Shown: one piece after another, positions 8,197-16,223 of the stretch
How the letters are laid out: each line of letters opens with the position of its first letter
Position numbering within the stretch: the first letter of the stretch is position 1
Made by a program: the position numbers and the translations under genes
Origin: Paenibacillus sp. FSL W8-0426
GTDB lineage: Bacteria > Bacillota > Bacilli > Paenibacillales > Paenibacillaceae
Assembly (NCBI RefSeq): GCF_037969725.1
Contig: NZ_CP150203.1
Location: forward strand, 6,563,501 to 6,627,500
Length of the DNA: 64,000 nt
Direction: 5' to 3'
Notes under the pieces: model-generated
What the model was told of the DNA's origin: nothing
What the model saw: only the letters and a program-made list of their open reading frames with translations
Database searches by the model: none

Positions 8197-8663
8197 TACA
8201 GATCAACCTCCTTTACGAAAATAACGACTTTCCTGCGATCCGTATCCAATACCGAATACACGATCTCATAGGTAACGCCTTGGCGAACCAAGTAATGGTC
8301 CAGCAGCGCTTCCGCCAGTTCCATCGTGTACGACACGTTGGTACCGGGATCGAACTCCTGAAAAGCCCTTCCGTCCCAGCGCATGTATTCCGCACCGTAC
8401 GTGGAGGACACCCTGCACATGGCAAGGGCAGCGTCCGCAATCGCCGCACCATACTCCGCAGGTTTCTGGCTCTCGTAATCCGCGACGTAGACGGCATGCT
8501 CCCGACCATCCTCGCATTCATTGGAGAGATGCGCCCACAGCCTGTTCTTCATCAGCGTAGCGTCGACCAGCTTGTGCACGAACAGCTCGTCGCGGGATAG
8601 CGACAACTGTTCCAATACGCCCGTTTCCATCCGCTTCTCATCCGACCAGTTCCGATAAGTCAA
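8196..8663 (-). CDS. uncharacterised protein heading the ATP-grasp operon
   Basis: A 155-residue soluble, acidic protein that I do not recognise. It is the first gene of the tightly coupled operon with the lipoprotein, ATP-grasp ligase and DUF350 protein, so it probably belongs to the same pathway. The start is unclear. The first standard start is TTG at 8663, but the only good ribosome binding site (AGGGAAGGAC, 8690-8681) is about 17 bases away. In-frame ATT codons at 8678 and 8675 lie much closer to it and would add up to five residues. The reading frame has no ATG in a suitable place. Confidence 0.7.
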   Translation of the reverse strand: MTYRNWSDEKRMETGVLEQLSLSRDELFVHKLVDATLMKNRLWAHLSNECEDGREHAVYVADYESQKPAEYGAAIADAALAMCRVSSTYGAEYMRWDGRAFQEFDPGTNVSYTMELAEALLDHYLVRQGVTYEIVYSVLDTDRRKVVIFVKEVDL

Positions 8664-8678
8664 TGCGTAATAAATAAT

Positions 8679-8922
8679 GAGTCCTTCCCTTCTGTAAGCC
8701 CTGATGGAGCCGTTTCAAAATAATTACAAACGTATTTAACGCATGAGCAAGAAAAAAGTTACACACTTCTCCATGGAACTCAAAAAATCCCACCCTTGCG
8801 ATAGACAAGGAAAATGCCGATCCAAGCCTGTTTAAAGAAATCACAATATCGTTTAGCGAAATTTTTTGATTATATTATCGCTCGGAATGTCCTGTACATT
8901 AGAATCCGTCCACTGCATACAA
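8679..8922. other. intergenic region, no gene seen
   Basis: AT-rich stretch between the ATP-grasp operon and the ABC-F terminator. It should contain the promoter of the operon, but I see no clear hexamers and no credible ORF. Confidence 0.5.
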
Positions 8923-8947
8923 AAAGCGATGGCGACGCCATCGCTTT
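8923..8947 (-). terminator. terminator of the ABC-F gene
   Basis: AAAGCGATGGC (8923-8933) and GCCATCGCTTT (8937-8947) make a perfect 11-bp stem with a 3-base loop, followed on the minus strand by a T run. Confidence 0.9.
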
Positions 8948-8984
8948 CCAGTCATTTCGCTGCCGATGGCAGCATCGGACCTGT

Positions 8985-10946
8985 CTACAACTCGGCCCAA
9001 CGCGCCAGCAGCTCATTGTGCTCGGAGGAACAGCGCTCCCGCTCGCTCCAAAGTCGGGCGAGCTCCTCGGTATCCGCAAGGGATTCCATCTGCCGGTCGA
9101 ATTCCTGCATCTCCGCCTCCAGCGCGGCGATCTGCCGTTCCAGCTGCTCGGCCGTCATTTCGGGCTTTCCGCTGCGCGATGAAGCTGCGCCAGAACCGGC
9201 ATCCAAGCGGGATGCAGAGGGAGAGGCAGCGGTCCGCTCCGCATTACGGGCGGTTTTCCCCGGTCGCGCACCAACGTCTTTGCCTGAATGCTCCGCTTCT
9301 GCCCGGCGGTGCAGCTGCTCCGCCTTTTTCGTGCGGTAAGCTTCAAAGTCGCCGAGGTAGGCCGTCATCCGCCCGTTCTCCAGCTCCCATACGCGCGATG
9401 CCAGACGATTGACGAAATAACGGTCATGCGAGATCGCCAGCACGGTCCCATCGTAATCGGCGAGCGAATCTTCCAACGCTTCCCGGGACGCGATGTCCAG
9501 ATGGTTGGTCGGTTCGTCCAGCAGCAGCACGTTCGGCTTCCGCTGCACAAGCAGAGCGAGCCGCAGCCGCGTCCATTCGCCGCCGGAGAGCTGCCCTACC
9601 GAACGGAAGACATCCGCTCCGTAGAACAGGTATCGCGCCAGAATGCCTCTTGCCTCCCCTTCCTCCACACCTGCCTCCAACCGGAAATGCTCCAACACGG
9701 TGAGCTTCGGATCGGCCGGCTCTTCCTGCTGGGCCAGGTATCCGACGTCCACCCGCGCCCCCCACTCCAGCTTGCCGGCACTAGGCTGCTCCTCGCCGAG
9801 CAGCAGCTTGAACAGCGTCGTTTTGCCGGAACCGTTGCGGCCGATCAAGGCGATTTTGTCGCCGTATTCAAGCAATCCGGACACGCCGTTCAAGATGGTG
9901 CGGCTGCCATAACATTTCTGCACGTCATCCAGCACGGCTACCCGCCGCCCTGTCCGATCTTCCGTGCGCATGTCGAAGTCGGCGTTGCGGCGCTCCAGCA
10001 CGGGACGTTTCACCTTCTCCATCCGCTCCAGCGCTTTGCGCATGGAAGCCGCGCGGCGGAAAAATTTCTCGTTGCCGCCGATCCGGCCCCATTCTTCGAG
10101 CTGGCGGATCGTCTCCTTCATCTTTTTGATCACCTTCTGCTGTTCCTTGAATTCCTCGAACTGCTGCAGCAATCGACGCTCCTTGTCCTGCATGTAATCC
10201 GTATAACCGCCTGCCGACGCGTGCGCTTCCCCGTCTTCCAACTCAATGGTGCGCGTCACCACCCGGTCGAGGAAATAACGGTCATGGGAGATCAGAACGA
10301 TGGTTCCGTCGTACTCCTTGAGGAATTCCTCAAGCCACTCGACCCGCTCCAGATCCAGATGGTTGGTCGGCTCATCCAGCAGCAGCAGGTCCGGCCTGAC
10401 GATCAGCTGGGAAGCCAGCACGACGCGGGTCTGCTCCCCGCCGGACAAGTCTCCGAATGTCCAGCCGTAATGCTCCTTCGCAATGTCCAGCCCGTCTGCA
10501 ACCTGGTCGATTCGCGCATCCATCTCGTATCCGCCTTGCCGCTCGAACTGCTCCTGCAGCGAGGCGTACCGTTTCAACAGCTTCTCCAGCTGGTCGGCAT
10601 CCCCCGCGCAATCGGGGTCGGACATTTGCTGCTCCAGTTCCTTCATGCGGGCACGGCAGTCCGTCAGCTCGCGGAATCCGAGGCTCAGCACATCGAGCAC
10701 CGTGTAATCGTCCAGTCCCTCAGGGATTTGGGCCACGTAGCCGATCTTCGTATCCCTTTTTATGGTCAGTTGTCCCTCATCGGGCTGTGCCAGCCGGGCA
10801 AGCAGCCGCATCAAGGTCGTCTTGCCGCTGCCGTTGCGGCCGATCAGGGCAACCTTGTCTCCTTCCATGATTTCAAACGTAATGCCGTCCAGCACCAGAT
10901 GTGCTCCGTAATATTGGGTCAATTGTTGCGCGCTAATCATCATCAT
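8985..10946 (-). CDS. ABC-F family ATPase (ribosome-associated)
   Basis: A 653-residue protein with two ABC ATPase domains and no membrane segments. Walker A motifs GRNGSGKT are at about residues 36-43 and 369-376. Signatures LSGGEQTRV and LSGGEWTRL are near 168 and 453, each followed by LLLDEPTNHLD. A helical linker (about 245-325) separates the domains, and a charged coiled-coil tail follows the second. ABC-F proteins act at the ribosomal E site as translation factors or antibiotic-protection factors. The ATG at 10946 has AGGAGG nine bases upstream. The upstream leader ORF plus terminator suggests drug-inducible attenuation, which favours a protection role, but the exact subfamily is unsure. 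Confidence 0.88.
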   Translation of the reverse strand: MMMISAQQLTQYYGAHLVLDGITFEIMEGDKVALIGRNGSGKTTLMRLLARLAQPDEGQLTIKRDTKIGYVAQIPEGLDDYTVLDVLSLGFRELTDCRARMKELEQQMSDPDCAGDADQLEKLLKRYASLQEQFERQGGYEMDARIDQVADGLDIAKEHYGWTFGDLSGGEQTRVVLASQLIVRPDLLLLDEPTNHLDLERVEWLEEFLKEYDGTIVLISHDRYFLDRVVTRTIELEDGEAHASAGGYTDYMQDKERRLLQQFEEFKEQQKVIKKMKETIRQLEEWGRIGGNEKFFRRAASMRKALERMEKVKRPVLERRNADFDMRTEDRTGRRVAVLDDVQKCYGSRTILNGVSGLLEYGDKIALIGRNGSGKTTLFKLLLGEEQPSAGKLEWGARVDVGYLAQQEEPADPKLTVLEHFRLEAGVEEGEARGILARYLFYGADVFRSVGQLSGGEWTRLRLALLVQRKPNVLLLDEPTNHLDIASREALEDSLADYDGTVLAISHDRYFVNRLASRVWELENGRMTAYLGDFEAYRTKKAEQLHRRAEAEHSGKDVGARPGKTARNAERTAASPSASRLDAGSGAASSRSGKPEMTAEQLERQIAALEAEMQEFDRQMESLADTEELARLWSERERCSSEHNELLARWAEL

Positions 10947-10989
10947 TGTTAGGTTCCTCCTATGGTATGGAAGAGCCCGACCGCAACAC

Positions 10990-11022
10990 AAAAAGAGCCG
11001 CAGGAGGTTAGCTCCGCGGCCC
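10990..11022 (-). terminator. attenuator-type terminator before the ABC-F gene
   Basis: On the minus strand GGGCCGCGGAG (11022-11012) pairs with CTCCTGCGGCTC (11006-10995), with one bulge and one G-U, followed by TTTTT (10994-10990). It lies between the leader ORF and the ABC-F start, so it can stop transcription before the ATPase gene. Confidence 0.75.
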
Positions 11023-11048
11023 TTCAGAATTCAAGCGCAAATTATCGC

Positions 11049-11210
11049 TTATCGTCCGAATGAGGTCAAGGCAGGCATCTTCTCGCTATGGTTAACTTCC
11101 GTATATTCAAAAATGGACAGACTTCTCCCGTTGTACGGAAAAGTATGAACAATGCCAGCCATAGCGATCGGCAGCTGGCTAATACGGTTGTTGACCATCT
11201 CGTGATTCAC
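11049..11210 (-). CDS. leader peptide ORF upstream of the ABC-F gene
   Basis: This 53-codon ORF starts with GTG at 11210 and has a near-perfect ribosome binding site, AAGGAGGTG (11226-11218), nine bases upstream. Its predicted peptide starts MNHEMVNNRISQLPIAMAG and ends ALTSFGR; an internal ATG at 11198 is possible. The stop lies 27 bases before the terminator stem. Inside the ORF, TCGCTATGG (11083-11091) and CCATAGCGA (11159-11167) form a perfect 9-bp inverted repeat. A translated leader followed by a terminator is the known arrangement for genes induced by ribosome-targeting antibiotics. The peptide resembles nothing I recognise. Confidence 0.65.
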   Translation of the reverse strand: MNHEMVNNRISQLPIAMAGIVHTFPYNGRSLSIFEYTEVNHSEKMPALTSFGR

Positions 11211-11282
11211 CTGTCTTCACCTCCTTGTCATAATTATTGCCAATATATCATAGCATCATGGCGAACTGCAAGCCCGATTTTT

Positions 11283-11570
11283 TCAGCGACCTGTTCTGCG
11301 CCGATGCGTTACAACCAGCGCAATCACCACGGACACGAAGGAAAGCAGTCCCGAAGCCAGAATGGACATGCCCATCAAGCCGTATCCAAGCCCGCTCCAG
11401 CCGCCGATGCGCGCACTGATCAGAATGATGGTACCCCCGCCCACGATCACGAATCCGGGCAAAACAAACTGAACCCACGTCAGCTTCCGACCCTGTAAAC
11501 GATAGATGCTCCATCCGATCAGCAGTTGCACCGCGACCATCAGCAGCGTCCATAAGATCAGCACTCCCAT
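11283..11570 (-). CDS. small three-helix membrane protein, function unknown
   Basis: A 95-residue protein made almost entirely of three hydrophobic segments (about residues 4-22, 33-53 and 64-86) and a basic end (HRRRTGR). CAAGGAGGAGTACGT precedes the ATG. I do not recognise a family with confidence. It lies downstream of the glycosyltransferase gene on the same strand with a 57-base gap, so co-transcription is possible. Confidence 0.65.
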   Translation of the reverse strand: MGVLILWTLLMVAVQLLIGWSIYRLQGRKLTWVQFVLPGFVIVGGGTIILISARIGGWSGLGYGLMGMSILASGLLSFVSVVIALVVTHRRRTGR

Positions 11571-11627
11571 ACGTACTCCTCCTTGTTCGCGATCCTGCCT
11601 TAAACCGGTACCGCAGGGCCCGCTTGG

Positions 11628-12626
11628 CTAGTTCAGCCATTGCGAGAAAAACGCCTGATACCCCTCTTTCATGATCGTGCGCGAGAACGCGCCGAAGGCA
11701 TACTCCCGGTTATCCTCCGATACCTTGCGCGGCGAGGCTGCCGCCATATTGACCAGCTCGAACCAATTGGCTTCGTTGCCTGCAAAGGCATGCGGGCCGC
11801 GAATGTGGCCGTAGCAGGCGTGCTCCGGTTTCACAACCAGCTTGCCCATGGCCATCGCTTCGGTCAGCGGCATCGCGAACGTATCGAAGGTCGAGCAGCT
11901 CCAATATACCTTGGCCGTGTTCATCAGGGTGAACACCTCGGCCTGCGTCAACGCAAACTTCAGCTTCACGTTGAGCGGAATGTCATACTTTTTCATGCTC
12001 TCCTCATAACGGCGGCCGCCGAATACCATGTATACGTCCTTGTCCGGGTTCTGCCGGGCATAGTCCAATACGAGGTCGGGACGCCGGTTGGCCTCGTCGC
12101 GGCCGATCCAGAGCACCCGGTTATGGACGACCTGATCCGGGTCGTAATGCCGGCGTGCAAGCTCTTCGTCGAAGCCGATCGGAATGACGTTGACGTCATG
12201 TACGCCGAATTGGCGATCCAGCTCTCTTTTTAGAAAATCGGTCTGCACAATCGCCTTGTCCACCATCGTGTAAAATGGTTTCATCATTTCGTATCCGGTC
12301 AGCGCCGGGTCGGGGAAACTGTGCGGGAACAGCACGCTTTTGGGCAAAAACATGTTCAGGAAGGTAAAACCGGACACGGTATAAATGACATGCTCGATAT
12401 GTTGACTGTAAATTTGGTCGAGCACGACGTCATAGTTCACCAAGTCGCCCTTCTCATGCTCATAGCCCGGAAGCCAGTCGTATCCGCTCACATGCCGCTC
12501 CGGCGAAATGAAGACGATCTCCACGCCCAGCTCCTGTCCGATCTGTTTCAGCCGCTCTGCAAACACGCGCGGTCCCTGTGCCTCCGCGAATTGGATTTTA
12601 CGCATGATCAGTCCTACTTTATGCAT
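11628..12626 (-). CDS. glycosyltransferase family 4-type protein
   Basis: A 332-residue protein with the two-domain layout of GT-B glycosyltransferases. The C-terminal half has VLWIGRDEANRRPDLVLDYA, then a TQAEVFTLMNTAKVYWS segment and the nucleotide-sugar site FAMPLTEAMAMGKLVV, in which the second acidic residue of the usual E-x7-E is hard to place. A GAGGGGGATGAGGT ribosome binding site precedes the ATG. The donor and acceptor are unknown. The neighbours do not form a polysaccharide cluster. Confidence 0.8.
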   Translation of the reverse strand: MHKVGLIMRKIQFAEAQGPRVFAERLKQIGQELGVEIVFISPERHVSGYDWLPGYEHEKGDLVNYDVVLDQIYSQHIEHVIYTVSGFTFLNMFLPKSVLFPHSFPDPALTGYEMMKPFYTMVDKAIVQTDFLKRELDRQFGVHDVNVIPIGFDEELARRHYDPDQVVHNRVLWIGRDEANRRPDLVLDYARQNPDKDVYMVFGGRRYEESMKKYDIPLNVKLKFALTQAEVFTLMNTAKVYWSCSTFDTFAMPLTEAMAMGKLVVKPEHACYGHIRGPHAFAGNEANWFELVNMAAASPRKVSEDNREYAFGAFSRTIMKEGYQAFFSQWLN

Positions 12627-12638
12627 ACCTCATCCCCC

Positions 12639-13658
12639 TCATTCTATTCCGCGTTCCGGACGTTCATGCGGGCCCGTAGTTTGGCCAAATAACGCTGACG
12701 CACATTGGTTCAACGCTGCCGCCGTCTCCCGCCATTGATTCCGCAGCTGGTCCTCCGGCCAAACGCAGTGCTCCCGCCGCAAATCGCCTTCGATCAGCCT
12801 TAACATCCAAATGGAAAATACGAAGGCATACGCATGATACCACTGTACGAAAGAAGACCGCTTCACCCGCTCTGCCCGCTCGCCATGCCGCTCACGTCCA
12901 TCCAGATACGCTTCCAGCACACGCTCCCGCAGTTCGGGCGACACCCTGCGCGGAAAAAGCGGATGCGACAAGTCGATCAGATGGTAGACATCCCATAACG
13001 GGTTGTTCAAATGGGCATGCTCCCAGTCGATGATGACGGTCCGCCCCTCTGAGGTAGCAATGTTACCTGGATGAAGGTCGCCATGGCAAAGGACGGGCAG
13101 CAGAGCGGCCGATGACAAACGAATCCAGACCGGGATGCGTTTCCATTGATCCACAGTCAGGTGAATGCCCAGATTCGCCAGCATCTCGTTAACCGTTTGC
13201 CCTTGCTCCAACAACTCGTCCAGCATGCGATCCATTGGAGGCTTATGTCCATGGCGCGGAAGCCCGGCCCACTGCGCTGCAGGCAGCGAATGCCATCGGG
13301 CTATCTGCGCCGCAGCCGCAATCATTGTCTCCTCGCTGGAGTCATGCACCAGCCTGCCCAAGTCTTCATAGACGATCCAGCTTCGTTCAGGTGCGGTACC
13401 GGGCGAAGATGCCGCGATCAAGCGCGGGTAGATCGGCGGCAACGCGGGCAGCACATGTTCGGCCACCCACTGCTCTTTCCCATATTGGTCAGGATGGGTC
13501 AACGGTTTGAAAATATAACTGCATCCATCCGCACCGATGAACCGTTCGACGCATCGTCCGTTCCATCCCTGGTACAGCGTTTCCCGGCCCTTGACATGCC
13601 GCTCGTCCAGCTCCCCTTCGGTTGTAACCCATTGCTTCACTCGCAAATGTTCGTTCAT
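12639..13658 (-). CDS. aminoglycoside phosphotransferase-fold (APH) family kinase
   Basis: A 339-residue protein with the APH/choline kinase fold. The catalytic loop LCHGDLHPGNI has its Asp at about residue 194, and the metal-binding IIDWEHA has its Asp at about 211. Family members phosphorylate small molecules such as aminoglycosides, choline or homoserine, so the substrate is open. I chose the ATG at 13658 (GGAAGGTGTGTCGG upstream) over a GTG three codons earlier that would overlap the ribosome binding site. It ends 12 bases before the glycosyltransferase, so the two are likely co-transcribed. Confidence 0.82.
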   Translation of the reverse strand: MNEHLRVKQWVTTEGELDERHVKGRETLYQGWNGRCVERFIGADGCSYIFKPLTHPDQYGKEQWVAEHVLPALPPIYPRLIAASSPGTAPERSWIVYEDLGRLVHDSSEETMIAAAAQIARWHSLPAAQWAGLPRHGHKPPMDRMLDELLEQGQTVNEMLANLGIHLTVDQWKRIPVWIRLSSAALLPVLCHGDLHPGNIATSEGRTVIIDWEHAHLNNPLWDVYHLIDLSHPLFPRRVSPELRERVLEAYLDGRERHGERAERVKRSSFVQWYHAYAFVFSIWMLRLIEGDLRREHCVWPEDQLRNQWRETAAALNQCASALFGQTTGPHERPERGIE

Positions 13659-13761
13659 CCGACACACCTTCCGTTCATATTCCGATCTGTCCTGCCATAG
13701 TTGTAATCATCATACTTTGAGCGCCTACCTGTCTGCAAGAATAAGCCAACCATCTTAACCC

Positions 13762-13790
13762 TTGCATTTTGGTTAGCGATCACTTACTAT
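13762..13790 (+). promoter_or_regulatory. promoter with embedded operator of the tetR-family gene
   Basis: TTGCAT (13762-13767), a 17-base spacer and TACTAT (13785-13790) fit a sigma-A promoter. The predicted transcription start coincides with the ATG at 13797. The spacer and -10 contain GGTTAGCGATCACTTACTAT (13771-13790), which matches 14 of 20 positions with a palindrome in front of the next gene. This suggests autoregulation and a leaderless mRNA. Confidence 0.5.
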
Positions 13791-13796
13791 ACAACC

Positions 13797-14390
13797 ATGA
13801 CAAACAAACCTCATGCTGACAGCAAAAAGAAAGATATTCTGAGAGCGGCCATGCGGCTCTTTGCGACCAAAGGCGTTGACGGCATTTCCGTCAAAGAGAT
13901 CGGAGACGCTGCCGGGGTGACCGACGCGGCGATCTATAAACATTTCAAAAACAAGGATGCCGTCGCGCTCGAAGCGTTCACTCAATATTGCGCTGAATAT
14001 ACCGCCTTGATTGACGGATATGTCCGGCAGGAAGGGCCGGTTATGATGCGTTTCACCCAACTCATCACCGACGTGCTGCGTCTTCACGATGAAGACCCTT
14101 ACGGGTTGCTGCTGATATCCCAGAACCACGAAATCTTTGCCGACATGGGCAGCAGCGACGATTATCGCCAGCCGCTCGACGCGCTCGCCGATTTGATCGA
14201 AGCAGGCGTGCAGACCGGCGAGTTGCCGGAGCAGAACGCAAGGTTCACCGCCGTGCTCTTGATCGGTGCCGTAACCAGCATGGCTACGGCCAGCATGCAA
14301 GGCGAGCTGCCCCAGCAGCTTGCCCCATACGCAGCTGAAGCGGCGCAGCGATTGGGAGCCCTGCTGACGGCCCAACCGAATTTCGGATGA
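13797..14390 (+). CDS. TetR/AcrR family transcriptional regulator
   Basis: A 197-residue repressor with the TetR helix-turn-helix in the first 55 residues (KKDILRAAMRLFATKG, then VKEIGDAAGVTDAAIYKHF) and an all-helical ligand-binding C-terminal part. No Shine-Dalgarno sequence is seen, and the mapped promoter leaves no room for a leader. There is no other in-frame start that would keep the first helix. It precedes the oxidoreductase gene on the same strand, and both upstream regions share an operator-like motif, so it probably controls itself and that enzyme. Confidence 0.88.
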   Translation: MTNKPHADSKKKDILRAAMRLFATKGVDGISVKEIGDAAGVTDAAIYKHFKNKDAVALEAFTQYCAEYTALIDGYVRQEGPVMMRFTQLITDVLRLHDEDPYGLLLISQNHEIFADMGSSDDYRQPLDALADLIEAGVQTGELPEQNARFTAVLLIGAVTSMATASMQGELPQQLAPYAAEAAQRLGALLTAQPNFG

Positions 14391-14435
14391 TAACCAAAAG
14401 AACAGGTCATTCATGGCCTTTTCTTATGCCTATAA

Positions 14436-14455
14436 GGTTAGTAAACATTAACTAA
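14436..14455 (+). promoter_or_regulatory. operator candidate for the TetR-family repressor
   Basis: GGTTAGTAAACATTAACTAA contains a near-palindrome (TTAGT...ACTAA, 14 of 18 positions symmetric). It lies 27 bases before the oxidoreductase start and resembles the site at 13771-13790. Confidence 0.5.
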
Positions 14456-14481
14456 AATAATGGAACGGGAAGTGTTTGCCC

Positions 14482-15060
14482 ATGAAAAACGTATTGATCA
14501 TCGAGTCCAACCCGGTCACGAACAGTTTTAACGGCACGCTGGCGGAAGCCTATCGCAAAGGCGCCTTGGCAGCCGGGGCCGACGTGCGCGTCATTCATCT
14601 CAACGAAATGCGGTTTGACCCCAACCTTTCGGGAGGATACCGTGACAAAATGCCGCTTGAACCCGATCTCCTGGAAGCGCAGGAGCTCATCAAGTGGGCA
14701 GAACACATCGTGTTTGTCTATCCGATCTGGTGGGGAGGTCCACCCGCGCTGCTGAAAGGGTTTCTGGACCGGATATTGCAGCCGGGATTCGGCTTCAAAT
14801 ATAAAAAGGGGAGCCCCTTGCCCGAACAGCTGCTTAAAGGCCGCACGGCCCGCCTGATTACAACGATGGACGGACCGCACTGGTATTTCAAGTTCATCCA
14901 AGGCCAGCCGGGCCACAACATGATGAAAAACTCCATTCTCCGCTTCTGCGGCATCAAACCGATCGGCATCACCGCGGTGGGCCAAGTGGGCAAGCTCTCG
15001 GCGGAGCGCCGACAGTCCTGGGCCGGGAAAATAGAACGGCTCGGGCAGCGGCTGAAGTAG
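14482..15060 (+). CDS. NAD(P)H oxidoreductase, flavodoxin-like fold (quinone reductase family)
   Basis: A 192-residue protein of the MdaB/KefF/YwrO group, FMN- or FAD-dependent enzymes that reduce quinones or nitro compounds with NAD(P)H. It starts MKNVLIIESNPVTNSFNGTL, the flavin phosphate-binding region. Further landmarks are FVYPIWWGGPPALLKGFLDR and TTMDGPHWYF. The ATG at 14482 has GGGAAGTG upstream. It follows the TetR-family gene and is probably its target, which would give an electrophile-inducible detoxification pair. Confidence 0.88.
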   Translation: MKNVLIIESNPVTNSFNGTLAEAYRKGALAAGADVRVIHLNEMRFDPNLSGGYRDKMPLEPDLLEAQELIKWAEHIVFVYPIWWGGPPALLKGFLDRILQPGFGFKYKKGSPLPEQLLKGRTARLITTMDGPHWYFKFIQGQPGHNMMKNSILRFCGIKPIGITAVGQVGKLSAERRQSWAGKIERLGQRLK

Positions 15061-15089
15061 CCTCTCCGGCTCCGCCGCCGCTTTTTTAT
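15047..15089 (+). terminator. terminator of the oxidoreductase gene
   Basis: AGCGGC (15047-15052) can pair with GCCGCT (15077-15082), followed by TTTTTT. The stop codon lies within the stem-loop. Confidence 0.65.
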
Positions 15090-15128
15090 TTTTTCATCAT
15101 CAGACGGACGGCACTCGCCCCATGCAAA

Positions 15129-15154
15129 AAATGCGGCCCCGTAAGGCCGCATTT
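15129..15154 (-). terminator. terminator of the acetyl esterase/mannan operon
   Basis: AAATGCGGCC (15129-15138) and GGCCGCATTT (15145-15154) form a perfect 10-bp stem with a T run after it on the minus strand. It may also work in the other direction. Confidence 0.85.
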
Positions 15155-15181
15155 CTCATTTTCTTTGGCATGCGCTATCTT

Positions 15182-16141
15182 CTATAACTGAAGGAAAGCT
15201 TTCAGCGTCCGGTCGGATAGTCCAGGCAAGTATTCGTGCCCGTATTCGGGATACACCAGCAGCTCTTTCTCCGCAGCTATGCGGTTGTATGCCGCAAACT
15301 GGGTGGATGGCGGACAGACCGGATCGGCCAGCCCCGTGACGAACAGCACCTTTGCGCGAATACGGTCTGCCAGATTGGATATGTCGATGTACCCCAGCCT
15401 GCGAAACACCCCTTCCTCCCGCAGATGGTTCGGGTCGAACCAGCGGAAATAGTAGACGAGCTCCTCATAGGCTGATGTGGTTGCCCCCAGCTCCCAGGCG
15501 CGCTTGTAGTCGGAGAGAAAGGGATAGACGGACACCGCCAGCTTCACGCGCGGTTCCAGTGCGGCACAGGCCGCGGCCAGCGCCCCTCCCTGCGAGCATC
15601 CGTATACGCCCACGCGGTCTTCATCCACGCCAGGCATCGCCATCAGAATGCGCACCGTCTGTACGGTATCGAGGAAAACCTGGCGGTAGTACAGCTTATC
15701 CGGGTCCGGATCGTCCAGGCCGCGAATAATCTGCCCGCGAATGGTCGTCCCCTTCACGGGCTGGTTATCCTCCGACAGGCCGCCCTGCCCCCGGCAATCC
15801 AGCGCCAGCACCGTCATGCCGTGGGCCGCATACGCGACCTTGTCGAACCAGTCGCCGCTGTCGCACGAGTATCCGTGAAACATCGCCATCGCCGGCCCTT
15901 GGTCAGCGGACGATCGGATCGGACGTGCCAGCTTGGCATGTACCCTTGCACCTCCCACCCCTGTAAAGTATAGGTGGAAGCATTCGGCCACCGGCGATTG
16001 GAATGATGCCGGCACCAGTTCATAGTCCAGCGGCTGTCGTTCCAGCTCCGCAAGCGCCCGCTCCCAATAGGCGTCGAAGTCCTCCGGCTTCGGACTGCTT
16101 CCGCTGTAGGCTTTTAGTTGTTCCAAAGGCATATCGCCCAT
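15182..16141 (-). CDS. acetyl xylan esterase / cephalosporin-C deacetylase family hydrolase
   Basis: A 319-residue alpha/beta hydrolase of the AXE1 family, cytoplasmic since no signal peptide is present. The nucleophile Ser183 lies in GCSQGG, and Asp273 (LADPVCPP) and His302 (GHE) complete a likely triad. These enzymes remove acetyl groups from oligosaccharides. The ATG at 16141 has GGGGTGAGC upstream. It is the last gene of the operon with a sugar ABC transporter and a GH130 phosphorylase, so its likely role is to deacetylate imported manno-oligosaccharides. The substrate is inferred from context. Confidence 0.88.
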   Translation of the reverse strand: MGDMPLEQLKAYSGSSPKPEDFDAYWERALAELERQPLDYELVPASFQSPVAECFHLYFTGVGGARVHAKLARPIRSSADQGPAMAMFHGYSCDSGDWFDKVAYAAHGMTVLALDCRGQGGLSEDNQPVKGTTIRGQIIRGLDDPDPDKLYYRQVFLDTVQTVRILMAMPGVDEDRVGVYGCSQGGALAAACAALEPRVKLAVSVYPFLSDYKRAWELGATTSAYEELVYYFRWFDPNHLREEGVFRRLGYIDISNLADRIRAKVLFVTGLADPVCPPSTQFAAYNRIAAEKELLVYPEYGHEYLPGLSDRTLKAFLQL

Positions 16142-16223
16142 GCTGCTCACCCCTTCATGGTCAATCATCCCTGCCCGTCTGGAACGGGAGCAAGAATCTC
16201 TCCCCCCGCATCCGTTCGGGAAA

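Noticed and set aside
8985..10946. Calling the ABC-F gene a specific resistance gene such as vga, lsa or vmlR
   Set aside because: The linker that defines drug specificity cannot be assigned by eye; the attenuator supports a resistance role only indirectly.
9288..10952. Long plus-strand ORF (554 codons) opposite the ABC-F gene
   Set aside because: It is the antisense shadow of a clear ABC-F gene; the translation is His/Arg/Gln-rich without any domain, and no ribosome binding site is seen.
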